Origin: Sisyra terminalis
Taxonomy: Eukaryota > Arthropoda > Insecta > Neuroptera > Sisyridae
Direction: 5' to 3'
Assembly (NCBI GenBank): GCA_958496175.1
Contig: OY292277.1
Span: 54,943,050-55,007,049 of the forward strand
Length of the DNA: 64,000 nucleotides
Shown here: piece by piece, positions 1 to 11,485 of the stretch
Numbering within the stretch: position 1 is the stretch's first letter
Layout of the letters: the number at the start of each line of letters is the position of its first letter
Made by a program: the position numbers and the translations under genes
The notes under the pieces: model-generated
Seen by the model: only the letters and a program-made list of their open reading frames with translations
What the model was told of the DNA's origin: nothing
The model's database searches: none

Positions 1-23
1 CAAAAAGGTAAAAAAAAAATTTG

Positions 24-200
24 TTAGGCTGGTTCTACAATTAGTCGCTTGTCGTTGACGGGAGTCGCTAGTAGGTTGTCGTGAGTCGTCAGTCGGGAGA
101 TAAACGGCAGTGCACCTAAAATTAGGTGCGTGCCTCTCGTACTTTCGGCTTTCCAAGGAGGCGGCTGGGTGGGAATGCAGAACGGGCAACTATGTCTTAA
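24..200. other. GC-richer intron segment with short palindrome
   Basis: This part of the intron upstream of the terminal exon is clearly richer in G and C than its surroundings. It contains loose repeats of a GTCG/AGTCG type and an inverted repeat at 112-129 (GCACCTAA, AA, TTAGGTGC). It could be a repeat remnant, an intronic regulatory stretch or part of an alternative exon. No frame looks convincingly coding and no family is recognised. Confidence 0.3.
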
Positions 201-271
201 GGTATCTAAGATCTGACAATGATCGAACAATTTGCCAAAACAAAACTAATAATGTCTTGCTTTGTTTTCAG

Positions 272-828
272 TGATGTTGAGTTCTTCGGCTACAAATCCC
301 AACGACTATCATCCGCATCATCACCATCACCATCATTTGCACAATCTCCAGTCGTACAACAATCCCTATTGCGATGAAACAATGATCAACAACACGTCAA
401 CATTCAACTGTTTCAACAACAATCAACAACACCAACCCATCAACAATCAGAATATCATAATCAACATTCCGGACACGGACATTGTGTATCATCCTGCCCA
501 TGATTATCTGCCAAACAAAATCATCAACACCAATTTGGGTGAATACGACAACAAACAAATGCAACAAGCGACCGCCGCGCATGACATAGTGCATCAACAA
601 TCGAATCAACATCAAATGCAACATCATCACGTGACACACCATAGCAGCATTGCGGCAAGTGAAACTTCTTCACCACAACCGTCGATCGGTGCAACCGCTG
701 CAACAACAATCGCCCCGTCATCCAATAAACAATTAATAAGTGCTTACGCCCAATCAAGTGCGGCCGGTTATACCAGCGTCATTGTTGACACCCAACAATA
801 CCAAATGAACCACGAATTTGTTCATTGA
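272..828 (+). CDS. Terminal coding exon of a His/Gln/Asn-rich protein, probably a transcription factor
   Basis: The exon starts after a good 3' splice site (TTGCTTTGTTTTCAG ending at 271). It contributes two bases to a split codon, then runs open through ATG at 274 to the TGA at 826-828, about 184 codons. The peptide has a run of seven histidines near its start, Asn-rich and Gln/His-rich stretches in the middle, an Ala/Ser/Thr-rich part, and ends VDTQQYQMNHEFVH. No enzymatic or DNA-binding domain is in this exon. Low-complexity tails of this kind are typical of insect developmental transcription factors, whose DNA-binding domain would lie upstream outside the window. An in-frame ATG at 274 exists, but the acceptor makes a continuing exon more likely than an intronless start. 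I cannot name the gene. Composition is GC-richer than the flanks, as expected for real coding sequence. Confidence 0.75.
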
Positions 829-980
829 ACAACAACAACAATAACAAAAAAAATCAATTCTAGTGCAAGTGTTACCGCGAAATGAAATTACTTTGCCACC
901 CCCCTACGACCAGATGGTCAGAAAATTCTACACAACAATCGAGCATTCTAGTTTCTACAAAATTAAATTAAGAATGCAAC

Positions 981-986
981 AATAAA
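981..986 (+). terminator. Poly(A) signal AATAAA of the terminal exon
   Basis: A canonical AATAAA lies about 150 bases after the stop codon at 826-828. The sequence between is the probable 3' UTR. Further AATAAA-like motifs occur downstream by chance in such AT-rich DNA, so the exact cleavage site is not fixed. Confidence 0.5.
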
Positions 987-3900
987 TCATTCAAAGCAAT
1001 ATGTGAAGTGAAGTGAATAAGATTTATTATCAAAATGAAATCACCAAACTTAAATTCCTGACGTACAAGAATATAAAAATGTTTTTATTTCTATTAAATA
1101 GATTAATTATTAAACACTTGATTGAATATTGAACAAAGATATTAGGAGAGACAAAAGAAAAATATTCATTAGATTCAATCTTACCATAAGATAAATTAGT
1201 AGTAGATATTATTGTTTTCTCAATGAAGAAAATTTATTTACCTACTTAATTTCAAAAGCTGTCATTTTGTTTTAAAAAATTAAACTGTTAAAGTGTTGTG
1301 GCACTAATTTCTTGGATTAACACTTTTTTTCTTAATTTTTTATCTAATTGGATTACTAATTGTACCTATATTAAATGTTGGGATTATCCCATTGCTATAA
1401 TCCAACCTTTGTTAAACGTAATAATGACAACCATTGACTAAAGTAGGTACTAACCATATATTATGGTGACATTAAGATAGGTACTAATAAGATTTATTTA
1501 CCTACAATATGTATGTAGGTATTGTTATTGTATAATTTCAAAAATGCATTCAGAAAATACTTATTATAGAAACCTCTCACCACAAAGGTTACAAAATGAT
1601 CTATTAAAAAATGGTTGCAATGTTTGTAAAATAATCGTACAAATATTAATTTGTTTTCACATGAAATTCTTTGCTGGTGAAATAAAAATCATATTTGAAC
1701 GATTGTTATTTTTAATTGGATATTTTCAAATGGATCAATGTTTGCTTTAAAAATATAAAGTTCAAATGAAGTCTTATTTTCTTGGGTGTCCCCTTCCCTA
1801 TCCCAAAAGATAAGAAATTTTTAACATTGACTTCAATGTTACAATGAAATGAAGGGGAAACTATTATTGTAGAAGAAAGTACTTTTTCTGTATTGCCTAA
1901 TCTTCCAAAAACATTGAGATACCAATTGACTGTAGATTTAATAACAAAAATCCATGATTTGATGAAAGTAATTCAAGTTCAAGTTTATTAAATTTCTGCA
2001 ACACCAATCTGGAATCCATAAATCGTATTTTAATTGTAAAAGATTTATTCAAAGATGATGAGTTTTGTAAGATTTCTAAAGAAAAATAACTCTAATAGGT
2101 CTAATTCTATTACCTATATGTGAAAAATTGTGTAACTAAACAACCGAAGATATATTGACGATATTTAATTTATAGTTTTATATTATAATTACAATAATAT
2201 GTTGAACAAATAGTTAAAGATTTAAGTTCTAAAAAAATAATTTGCTATTTGAAATATATATTTCGGTTTATTTTTGATCGTAAATTTGAACTTTCCACTG
2301 CCAACAATGCTTCTGTTGAAATTGTTAGTGCCACAATAAGGTACATTCTCTTATTGGAAATCATCTGGCAAAGAGTCTATTGTTGAAATTAATCAATGAA
2401 TCAAATAAATTGCCAACAAGAAATAAAGAAAAAGAAAATATTATTCTTTTGAAGCTTAGAAGATAAATTTTATTTTCATTGATACACGGGGCGTTGTGAA
2501 AATGGGCTCGGAAATGTGACCTCATACAATGATATCCAGAGTTTCTAAGCTTTAGCATTTCATTAAAATTCAATGAAAATTATAGTGTATGTTTTTTCTT
2601 TATTTCAGTAGGTATCTATTTAATTATTAATTTTGAATAGAAAAATAAACCCACCATTTTGGTTTATAAAGTAAAATTCAAGCAAAGAAATACGTCTCTC
2701 TACATTTAGGGAATTTTGGTGTTCAATGTGTTAAATTCGACTCACTCCCCAAACTTTTCGCTTGTTTATTTGTTTATTGAAATGTTCACTTGTTATTTTG
2801 TTGAATTTACTGCTTTGCCCAAATTTTGCAAATATTCTTTCAAGTTTTGATCCATTTTAATAAGTTTTTTCCATCAAAAAAGTGTTTTCAACTAAAGTTT
2901 AAGCTTTAGTTTACATTTGCATCAAATTATTTATGGTCAAGTAAGTCGAAATTTTGATTACTGTTGAATCAAATGCGGGTCCCTTCCACGCCACTACTGA
3001 CTGAGGTATATGTAACTTATTTGTAATGCAATTTTTCCAATCTTTTCCACAGTACCTACTAAAGCACTAACCGAAGATGCTAAGCATTCTTTATATGAAC
3101 ATATTTCTACGTACGTAGGATATTTAATGCAGTTATCATAGTCCATCGTAGGGGTCCACCTATTGTTGTCCACCTATTTACAGCGATTTATGTGTTTTCT
3201 AGAATAATCAAGGACTTGAAGCAGTTGGATCGATTATTGGATTATCGGACCACTTGTGGCTGACCACTGATGACGAGTTGAAGCTGAGCTTTTGGTGACT
3301 ACTGCAATGAAGCTAAAGTTAGATGAATTTTCCAGCTAACAGCTACAGGTTAGCGATTTTTTACGGAAAAGGAGTTATCTACAAGGTCATCTTCAACTGG
3401 TTCTTTTGGAAATCGAAACAAATGTTTCTAGAAGGTACTGAGCCAGGATATAAAAGTTAATTTTTTGGCTAAAAGTCGTTATCTTTTCTTTTTTTTTTTT
3501 TAATTTATGGTCAAGGAGAAGTCGGAAATGAAAACAGGATGAACATTTAAATTTTTTAAAAAAGATAGCCATCAATATCTCGAGGTAAAGTTTTAATAGT
3601 TACCTACCTACTTTTGTCTTTTTAATATTAAAGTTTACCAATTGAAAATTGTTTTAATCTATATTTTATTTTTAGTATTTAAGTGATTTGTCAATATATG
3701 TAATAAGTCCGTGTTTTGTGGGTACCTTACTCAACTGCCGATCAAACAACTTGTAAGGATTTTTAAAATATGAACAGGAGGAGGAGGTAGTATTCTTCAC
3801 ATTCCTTTAAGAGCTTCTTCATTTAGATCTTTCTTCAGAAAGGAAATTGGACAGTTTCAATGTTAAATCTAAAGGAACTTTTATACTTTTACTTGGTAGA

Positions 3901-6060
3901 GGTAATGTAAAAATTAAATTTCTTTTGCTACTAATCTCATTAGTGATTTTTTTTTACTTTTTATTTTAGCTTCATCATATAAACGTATCTATAATATATG
4001 TTTAATACAGCAAGATTCAATATGAAAAGTAAATGGAAGAAGGGAAAAGAAATATACTTATTGCAATTGTTAATCAACAACATTTCATCTTTTGCATATT
4101 TCACAAGAGTAACTTTGAAGAATTTTAGATTTATGGTACCTACACATTTTAGTTAGTTAGTATAAGACAAGTTTACTCATATAGTTCCATGTTAATGGCT
4201 TTAGTTTTCTTCAAATATGTTTAATTGTCATAAAATTGACAAAGTTGATCTTTAATGTCGAAATAATTTTAATATTTAGCTTTAAATCATCAACGATTAT
4301 TTCCATTTTTCTATCTTAAACTTTAATTTTTCAATATCAATTTGAAAGAGGCATATTTAATTGCTACTTATTACATTATTTCTTTTAATATACCATTAGT
4401 TCTTGTTTATTCATAATTCTATTTAATATACCTATACTTTTTTTCTTCGTTAATATTGATTAGGAATATATATTTCATATATTGTACTGAATTTGAAATG
4501 TGTTTAAATCGAAAAGTAGATTTTAATTGAAGGCCTTATTACTATATACCTTATTATTAATAGTTACGTAAGTGATGATCTAAATGATCTAACACAATTT
4601 TTATTCTTTGTAATACTGCTATAATTCATTATCCTCTAAAACTTGATCGATTAATTAATTGTCAATTGTATTTAATTCCTATAACTTGATGAAAACTAAA
4701 TATTAATAATATTTAATCTCCATAAGAAGTTTGAATGGAATAAATGATTCATAATAATAATTCTAAGCTCTTAAATGTTAAACATAATATTAGGTGGCAT
4801 TGAATTTGAAGCTTTAATTTGATAATTAATTTGGAGTTGAAGGAATATGAATGAAGAATGGCAGCTTTGTAGTTAAAGAAAATAATATGTAATAAATAAA
4901 TAAATAAGGACTAACTGTCAAAGTGAGAAAAAGAGATTTGCCTTCATTTGAATCAAGTGACAAGAAAAATGATTTTAATTTTAGAAATTACAATTTAAAG
5001 TAAACTATTATATGGTACAACAGCTGTAGGTGCTACCTATCTCTATTTACAGTATGCAATTTATATTTTCCTCCCTCCCAATTTATATTGCTGTTTATTT
5101 CAGTTTTATATTTAATTATGTTACCTACCACCCTTTGGCTCTTATGTTCATTTTGATTTTATCATTCATTTAAAAAAAAAATGGAATCGTAGTTTTTTTC
5201 AAAAATATGCAAAAATATTTTCATCATTCAATTGCTCAAAAGTAATATGTAGAGGTAGATACTTAAAAAAAAAAGATTAAATAAGTAAATAAAACATTTT
5301 TCTAGTTTATACATTTAGGAATTTAACGATATGGAATTAAACTAAATGCTTCTACATTGTAAAAGACATAGAGATAATGTTTTAAATGAACTTTTTCAAC
5401 GATTACCTACCTACTAACTGCTTTAAGTAATAAGTAGCTTTAACTGTAAGATTCACTTTTGATTTCAATTAGTACATATAACATAAGTACCTTATACTTA
5501 ACAACAAAGAAAATTTATAGTTGAAATATGTTAAATAATTCGTTTGTCCTTATAAATTATGATGTAGGCAATTAAATTAAATATATCAATTGAGAGTAAA
5601 ATTATTAAACTGTTGTAATAACTATTATGTAACACTAAATTGTTGTTGTGACGATAAAATAGTATTGAAATCAGACCAAATGCTTGTAAAATGTATTCAA
5701 TTCTGTTGTACTCAATGATAGATAACTTAGTCTAAGTAACAAATTGGTGGTTGGTGGATATTTATTTGATCTTTCTTTTGAAAACATAACAATGCAAAAC
5801 TTTAATACTTATTTAATTAAACCTTGCATTTTTAATAAATTTTTCACTAAAATCCACTAAATTCCAATCAAGTATTGTTCTTCTATTATAATATGGTAAT
5901 GTACATACGAATGCACACATCCTTATTCCAAATGTTATTGTGTTTATAGTTTATGTGTTTTTATTGTATTTAAATGAGAATTATTAGCTAATTTTGTTAA
6001 CTTTAGGCAACTTTATTCATATAGATTTTGAGCCAACAAATCCAATCGCTTGGAAAAGGA
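987..6060. other. AT-rich intergenic DNA, no gene seen
   Basis: Five kilobases with homopolymer runs and frequent stop codons in all frames. Short open frames (for example 1544-1750 on plus and 2361-2573 on minus) have no splice context, no recognisable motif and a composition no different from surrounding DNA. A recurring TAGGTACCTAC-like word is scattered through it. I see no RNA gene or complete mobile element. Confidence 0.6.
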
Positions 6061-6075
6061 TAAACATTTGTAGTA

Positions 6076-6279
6076 TTGAATAAAATTTGGACCAACTTGT
6101 TAGGAGTAACACGAATTGTTAATAACACCAAATGTTTTCTCCTTAAAGCAAAGCAAGCCAGCCCAGAGATCTATTTGCTAATGACTGGATCAATTATCTG
6201 GTTTGTTTTCGCACATTTCTATTTATTTCTGCGTCAACAATACTATGGAAAACAACCTAATGGTACTGGGATGACTTGA
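6076..6279 (+). pseudogene. Possible coding remnant with one membrane segment
   Basis: An open frame of 67 codons that begins at a TTG codon, so its true start is unknown. It contains a hydrophobic stretch (IYLLMTGSIIWFVFAHFYLFL truncated to 20: IYLLMTGSIIWFVFAHFYLF) followed by basic and polar residues, as in a small single-pass membrane protein. It sits directly upstream of, but in a different frame from, the coding-like block at 6305-6676, so the two may be pieces of one broken gene. No family is recognised, and a chance frame cannot be excluded. Confidence 0.25.
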
Positions 6280-6304
6280 AGGGAAAAGGAATCACCGTTG
6301 AACT

Positions 6305-6676
6305 GAACTGTTGGAAAAGCTCGTGGACAAGAATTCGCGTCCACAGAACAGCAAGCAAATGAGTGTATACGCTGAAGGACTGATCAGCAGGTCCTGGGGA
6401 ATCCTTTGGAATATCTACCCCGACGAGTGGCAACCATATTAATCCTGATACATCGACAACAATGTTAAGAAGAAGAAATTGGTGAGTACTTATTCGTAAT
6501 AGGCATTAAGGCTTTCGCTTTACTCATACCATTTGTATTTGTAGGTAAGCTGGGAAAACTATTTATTGGTCCTGGATCAACTCAACATTGCAAACTCATT
6601 AGCAGCAAAGATCTCAAGGTTTTTTCATCAAGCAGTATCTGCCTCGCAAAAAGGGAACGATAAGAAGATACTTTGA
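6305..6676 (+). pseudogene. Broken intron-bearing gene remnant (LLE-LVDK-SRPQ family)
   Basis: One frame reads ELLEKLVDKNSRPQ onward to DEWQPY, then meets two stops (about 6440-6448), and continues in the same frame as YIDNNVKKKKL. A 63-nt intron (GTGAGT at 6482 to GTAG ending at 6544) removes cleanly and keeps the frame, leading to VSWENYLLVLDQLNIANSL and a terminal TGA at 6674-6676. The intron means this is not a processed pseudogene. The stops indicate decay, or an unseen additional intron. A related fragment lies on the opposite strand in every array unit (copy 1 at about 10560-10640). The synonymous differences between the two (CTG/TTG, CCG/CCA) support this reading frame. The protein is not recognised. 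Confidence 0.45.
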
Positions 6677-7020
6677 TCGGTGATTTACGGCGATAACCAG
6701 GAAACCAGGAGAGGAAAAATAAATATTCAGAGAAAACAGTTAATTAGATATCTAGGTAGGTACATTTCGTTTCAATCTAGGTAATTATTTAATTTAGGTA
6801 TAGCGTTTCGGTTTTACTAACACTAATTTGGTTCTTCCAGGTGCTGCCAGGATAAGGCAGTGGAGCTAAGCAAAAAGACCCTTTTTTATTTAAATGGGAA
6901 TTTCTGGAACGATTTCATTTCTGACAACAGGAATCGCTGGATGGACGGAAAGCGCTAAATTCTTATAATTATTATGTATTAATCAATTAATAAATAAATT
7001 ATCATCATATTCGATTTTAT
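6677..7020. other. Flank of the broken gene, little visible
   Basis: AT-rich sequence with one acceptor-like site (TTTGGTTCTTCCAG near 6840) followed by a GC-richer stretch that could be another decayed exon of the upstream remnant. No open frame of note. Confidence 0.3.
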
Positions 7021-7410
7021 TTCTCCCCATTCGGAAAATTCTTTCGAATCAAAATGGCGGATTTGTTTGTGACGTCACAGGCTCGCTTCGCGAACATTGC
7101 CGAAGGGGCCCAATCGGAACGACTCGGAAATGGCATTTCTGACGCGAAATCAGAAAAGAGCCCATTTGAGGGCATTTTTGCTTCATTTTGGCAACTTTGA
7201 GGGCGAATATCTCCCTTATTATAAATCCCACAGGAACATATGATAGCTCAAATGAAAGGGCTTGAATTACTCTATCCAACGGTACCAAAGTGGGGGCGCT
7301 AAAGTAATGATTACAGATTTTGAAAATTCCATTTTTTCAACGACGAGTCTAGACCCGTCGAAAAATTCACAACTTTCCAATAATTTTGGGCAATAAAATT
7401 AGGTGAAAAT
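7021..7410. mobile_element. Repeat or transposon fragment bordering the array
   Basis: The base composition jumps here: the block includes ATGGCGGATTTG, TGACGTCACAGG and a GC-rich stretch, unlike the AT-rich DNA before it. The part at about 7200-7275 (AAATGAAAGGGCTTGAATTA, then CTCTATC) resembles the monomer motif of the adjoining foldback element (AAATGAAAGCTAATTGATTA, then CTCTAT). This suggests a related, older element into or beside which the array unit sits. It is absent from the other three unit junctions. An open frame on minus at 7049-7288 has no recognisable content. Confidence 0.4.
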
Positions 7411-9914
7411 ATGATTTTTAGATAATATTCGATGCATTAAAACCAAATATGTAATTAGAATTTTGATTAAACGTCAACTTGTCAAGTAATTAGCGTTTTT
7501 AGGCCACTTTCATAAGCCTACATACGGCTTTCATTGTTTGAATTTTGAGAACTTTTGCGAACCGATATTACCGCTGCCTGACAACAAAACGCTGAACTAT
7601 TTTGGAAGCCACGCCCACTTGTATGTAGAACTGGTTTGTGTCTTGGATAAGTGCTAGATACAAACCAAAGTGGGCGTGGCTTTCAAAATAGTTCAGCGTT
7701 TTGTCGTCAGGTTTGAAGAAGGGGGTCTGTCATTATCGTCATTTAAGGTCAAACATTTCAGACATTTAAGGATGATTTTCTTTATGCCATGTAATGATTG
7801 GGATATCAAATGAAAGCTAATTAAATACTCTATTGATTTATATAAAAAAACAGCCAATATGTCTAAACGATGACATTGAAATTTGATTTTCCGTCAGCGA
7901 CTACTTCCCTTTCTGACATTTAAGGGTGGTTTGCCCCCCTTAATATATTGAACCCGATTATGATTGGGATATCTATTGAAAGATAATGAAGTACTCTATC
8001 GATTGACATCAAAAAAATTACCAATATCTCCAAGCAATTACTTAGAAAACTGACTTTCCCATATCGACCCTTGGCCTTTATAAAATGTAACTTAAATCAT
8101 GTGATTTCATGTAAAAAGTAATTAAAAACATTATTCTTATATAAAATTGATGGTTTACAGCTAAATTTGACACTTAAATGTTGATTAAAGGTCTACTTTT
8201 CGAGAAATAAGCGTCTAAAGGGGGTCTGTCATTATCTTCATTTAGAGCCAAAAATATCTTTATTTCTTCTCTCCTATCGCTATCAATCGATCGATTATTA
8301 GTAAATTATACAAAATATAACATTTCTTCCACTCGAACATCATTTAAAATTGTATTTTTAACCTATTTTATATGCATGTTTAGCGGATGTCAAAGTTGTT
8401 TATGTTTCGCTCTATAGGCAACCCGGTGAGCATCAAAAAAACAAAATTCGACGATTTGCCCTTTTTGAACATGCCAATATTCAGTACTCTAACTCAAATT
8501 TCGGACATTTCAGGATGATTTTCTGTATGCCATGTAATGATTGGGATATCAAATGAAAGCTAATTGATTACTCTATTGATTTATCAAAAAAAACAACCAA
8601 TATATCCATACAATTACTTTAAAAATTGATTTTCCCTAGGCGACTACTACCCTTTCAGACATTAAAAGGTGCTTTGCCCCTCTTTTTTCATTGAATTCGA
8701 TTATGACTGGCATATCAATGGAAAGCTAATGAGTTACTCTATCGAATAATATCAAAAAATTACCAATATCTCCAAACAATTACTTTGAAAATGGATTTTT
8801 CCTTATCGACTCTTTAGGCCCATTTAAATGCTAATTTCTCGAAAAGTAGACCTTTAATCAACATTTAAGTGTCAAATTTAGCTGTAAACCATCGATTTTA
8901 TATAAGTGTAATGTTTTTAATTACTTTTTACGCGAAATCACATGATTTAAGTAACATTTTATAAAGGTTGAAAGTCGATTTAGGAAAATCAGTTTTCTAA
9001 GTAATTGCTTGGAGATATTGGTAATTTTTTGATGTCAATCGATAGAGTAATTCATTATCTTTCAATAGATATCCCAATCATAATCGAATTCAATATATTA
9101 AGGGGGGCAAACCACCCTTAAATGTTAGAAAGGGATGTAGTTGCTGACGGAAAAGCAAATTTCAATGTCATCGTTTAGACATATTGGTTGTTTTTTTTGA
9201 TAAATCAATAGAGTAATCAATTAGCTTTCATTTGGTATCCCAATCATTACATGACATAAAGAAAATCATCCTTAAATGTCTGAAATTTGAGTTAGAGTAC
9301 TGAATATTGGCATGTTCAAAAAGGGCAAATCGTCGAATTTTGTTTTTTTGATGCTCACCGGGTTGCCTATAGAGCGAAACATAAACAACTTTGACATCCG
9401 CTAAACATGCAAATCAAATTGGTTGAAAATACAATTTTAAATGATGTTCGAGTGGAAAAAATGTTATATTTTGTATCATTTACTAATAATCGATCGGTTT
9501 ATAACGATAGAAGGGAAGAAATAAAGATATTTTTGATCCTAAATGATGATAATGACATACCCCTTCAAACCTGACAACAAAACGCTGAACTATTTTGAAA
9601 GCCACGCCCACTTTGCCACTATGTAGAACCGGTTTGGATCTTGGATAATTGTAATTAGTGGACATTAAATTAATGAAAATACCATTTAAAACGATCGATT
9701 CATGCTTAAATTGTGTTAACTTGCATCGATAAGCTTCACTTTATCGATTTAAATCGATATTACAATCGTAAAGTAATGCTCCGAGTGAAATGGAGTTCCT
9801 TAACCTCTTATTTTAGCATACAAACAAAACGCTAATTTCTCGAAAAGTGAACGTTTAATTGAAATTCTAAGTTCATTTTCGGTTTTAATGCATCGGATAT
9901 TATCTAAAAATCAT
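7411..9914. mobile_element. Foldback-type inverted-repeat element, copy 1
   Basis: A non-coding element of about 2.5 kb with nested inverted repeats. Outer ends: 7411-7495 is the reverse complement of about 9830-9914, with several mismatches. A short hairpin at 7579-7620/7668-7709 carries the word GCCACGCCCACTT, and the same end sequence recurs at 9571-9613. Long arms: 7740-8215 pairs with about 8827-9302, and 8217-8600 pairs with about 9183-9566, so the right half carries the two left blocks in swapped order. The blocks are built from diverged monomers of about 170 bases (GGGATATCAAATGAAAGC... CTCTATTGATT). No transposase is seen, so it would be non-autonomous if it is a transposon. It has no recognised family. 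Confidence 0.75.
9723..9762. promoter_or_regulatory. CGATA cluster with 16-bp perfect palindrome
   Basis: ATCGATTTAAATCGAT (9743-9758) is a perfect palindrome, and CGATA occurs at 9727-9731, 9742-9746 (minus) and 9755-9759. Clustered CGATA/TATCGAT words are the known binding words of the Drosophila boundary proteins BEAF-32 and DREF. Whether this organism uses them here is inference. The same cluster is in the other copies at about 25490, 41198 and 56897. Confidence 0.3.
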
Positions 9915-10060
9915 ACATTTACTTAATTTACATTGGCAAGTATTGATTTTTATCTGCGGGTGTTTGCTCGTATGTATATCAACATGGGCAGTTTTAAAAA
10001 TTGTTGTTTGTAACTTTGAACTAAACAAATAAATAGACAAATATAACAAAATATGAATAA

Positions 10061-10690
10061 TTTATTTAAATAATTCAACAAGTTGTATGGATCCAGTAGT
10101 AGATATCGGTAGATCTCCCGTTCTCAATAAAGTTCATTAGATGGGCTTATTGGTAGTCATTTTTCCGGTGGTTGTTGTTGTTCTTGTTGGTTTTGGCACT
10201 AGTGTTGCTTGCTTCTTCATTCAATATAAATATCTAGTAGATATAAATATTTCTTGCTTTGCTCCTCCTTATTTCTTTATTGCCTTTATTTGATTCTTGA
10301 GCCAGACACCTTGCTTATTATATATAGCTATTCGGAGAATAAATTCTTGATGACTTTGCTTATGATGATTCTGCAACGTTCGCTTAACTATTATTTACTT
10401 CCACTTTTGCGGAAAGGGGCGCTTCAAATCCAATAAATCACCTGAAAAATAAAATTACATGAATAAGAAAAGAACATTCTCTTCTTCGTAATCTTTAACA
10501 TGGTTTCCAATAGATAGATATATTGATGGAGATAAATTGGAGATCAGAATCTGCTGGACGGTCCTTTTTCAGCGATTAGGTATTTGCCGTGCTGCGGACG
10601 CGAACTCTTGTCCACGAGCTGTTCCAGCAGGTCGATGATTGCCTACGTTTCCTTTTCCCCTCTGGCCCCTGTGCTGTTTTTCCTTCTGTT
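10061..10690 (-). pseudogene. Degenerate multi-exon coding fragment, copy 1
   Basis: Read on the minus strand. About 10640-10560 encodes DLLEQLVDKSSRPQHGKYL, related to the broken gene at 6305-6676. A good acceptor (TTTTATTTTTCAG) at 10442 precedes DLLDLKRPFPQKWK and a stop. About 10236-10147 encodes NEEASNTSAKTNKNNNNHRK and ends DYQ-stop. AATAAA lies at 10066-10061. The pieces are in different frames and no clear donors join them, so this is probably a decayed gene end. Family unknown. Confidence 0.4.
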
Positions 10691-11485
10691 CCTGTGCTAG
10701 ATATAGTGACGTGGGATTAGGAATGTCCGAATACTCAATAATTCCTCCATTCTACGTTAGCAAATAGAGTGTCAGGGGACAATTATGGATATAATTGTGA
10801 TTGATAACAACAAATTATTTTGACATTAAAGATAAACTTTATGGCAACGAAACATATTTGAAGAAAACTTAAGCCATTAACAAAGAAATTCAAAGATAGA
10901 TTGATTTTTTGACACACAGAAATTTTTCAAAGTAGTCTTGAGAAGATCTTCAAAAGGCAAAATGCTGTGCTAACTAACTGCTGCAATAAATTAATTTCGT
11001 TTCCTGATTCTTATACTCAAGGTTTATAAATTATTGCACAGGTTGCCCCATTAGACAAAAAAATGACGTCTTACGAAAAATTTTGAAGTTTGAATCAGTC
11101 TAAAGATATATACGAATTTTTTTTTTTTTTTTACGGAATCTCTCCAATTTGGATATTATAACAGTAATAATTTCCTTCCGTATGTTATTAGTGATAAGTC
11201 CACAAATACACGGAGGCATGATGGAAAGTCTAAGCTTTGAACTTGTGCGTCTGCAATTGCATATCTCTTCTTATTTAGAAAGAAAAACGGACACTCCTTT
11301 TCTGAAATTTTAAAAAACTATTGATTGAATGATAAAAGTAATAAAACTCTAACGGATTACCATTCACCAAATATATTTGTTACAAAGCGAATTTAATTTA
11401 GGTAACAACTGCTTTTCTCTGCATCCATTTTGAGACTCAAAATCTGTAAAAATAAAATCATATTATTATTTGAATTTGAGTACAA

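Noticed and set aside
397..757. Minus-strand frames opposite the terminal exon (397-642 and 524-757)
   Set aside because: They are shadows of the His/Gln/Asn-rich plus-strand exon, which has a splice acceptor, stop and poly(A) signal.
7049..7288. Minus-strand 79-codon frame beside the array
   Set aside because: It lies in a repeat fragment related to the foldback monomers. No transposase-like or other motif is seen.
9483..9665. Minus-strand 60-codon frame, identical in all four copies
   Set aside because: It runs through the right end of the foldback element, including its terminal repeat. There is no start context, motif or relative, so it is a chance frame in a repeat.
10254..10436. Plus-strand 60-codon frame in each unit
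   Set aside because: The opposite strand carries the acceptor and the DLLDLKRPFPQKWK reading with poly(A) signal. The plus frame is Leu/Tyr/Ser-rich, as expected for a complement shadow.
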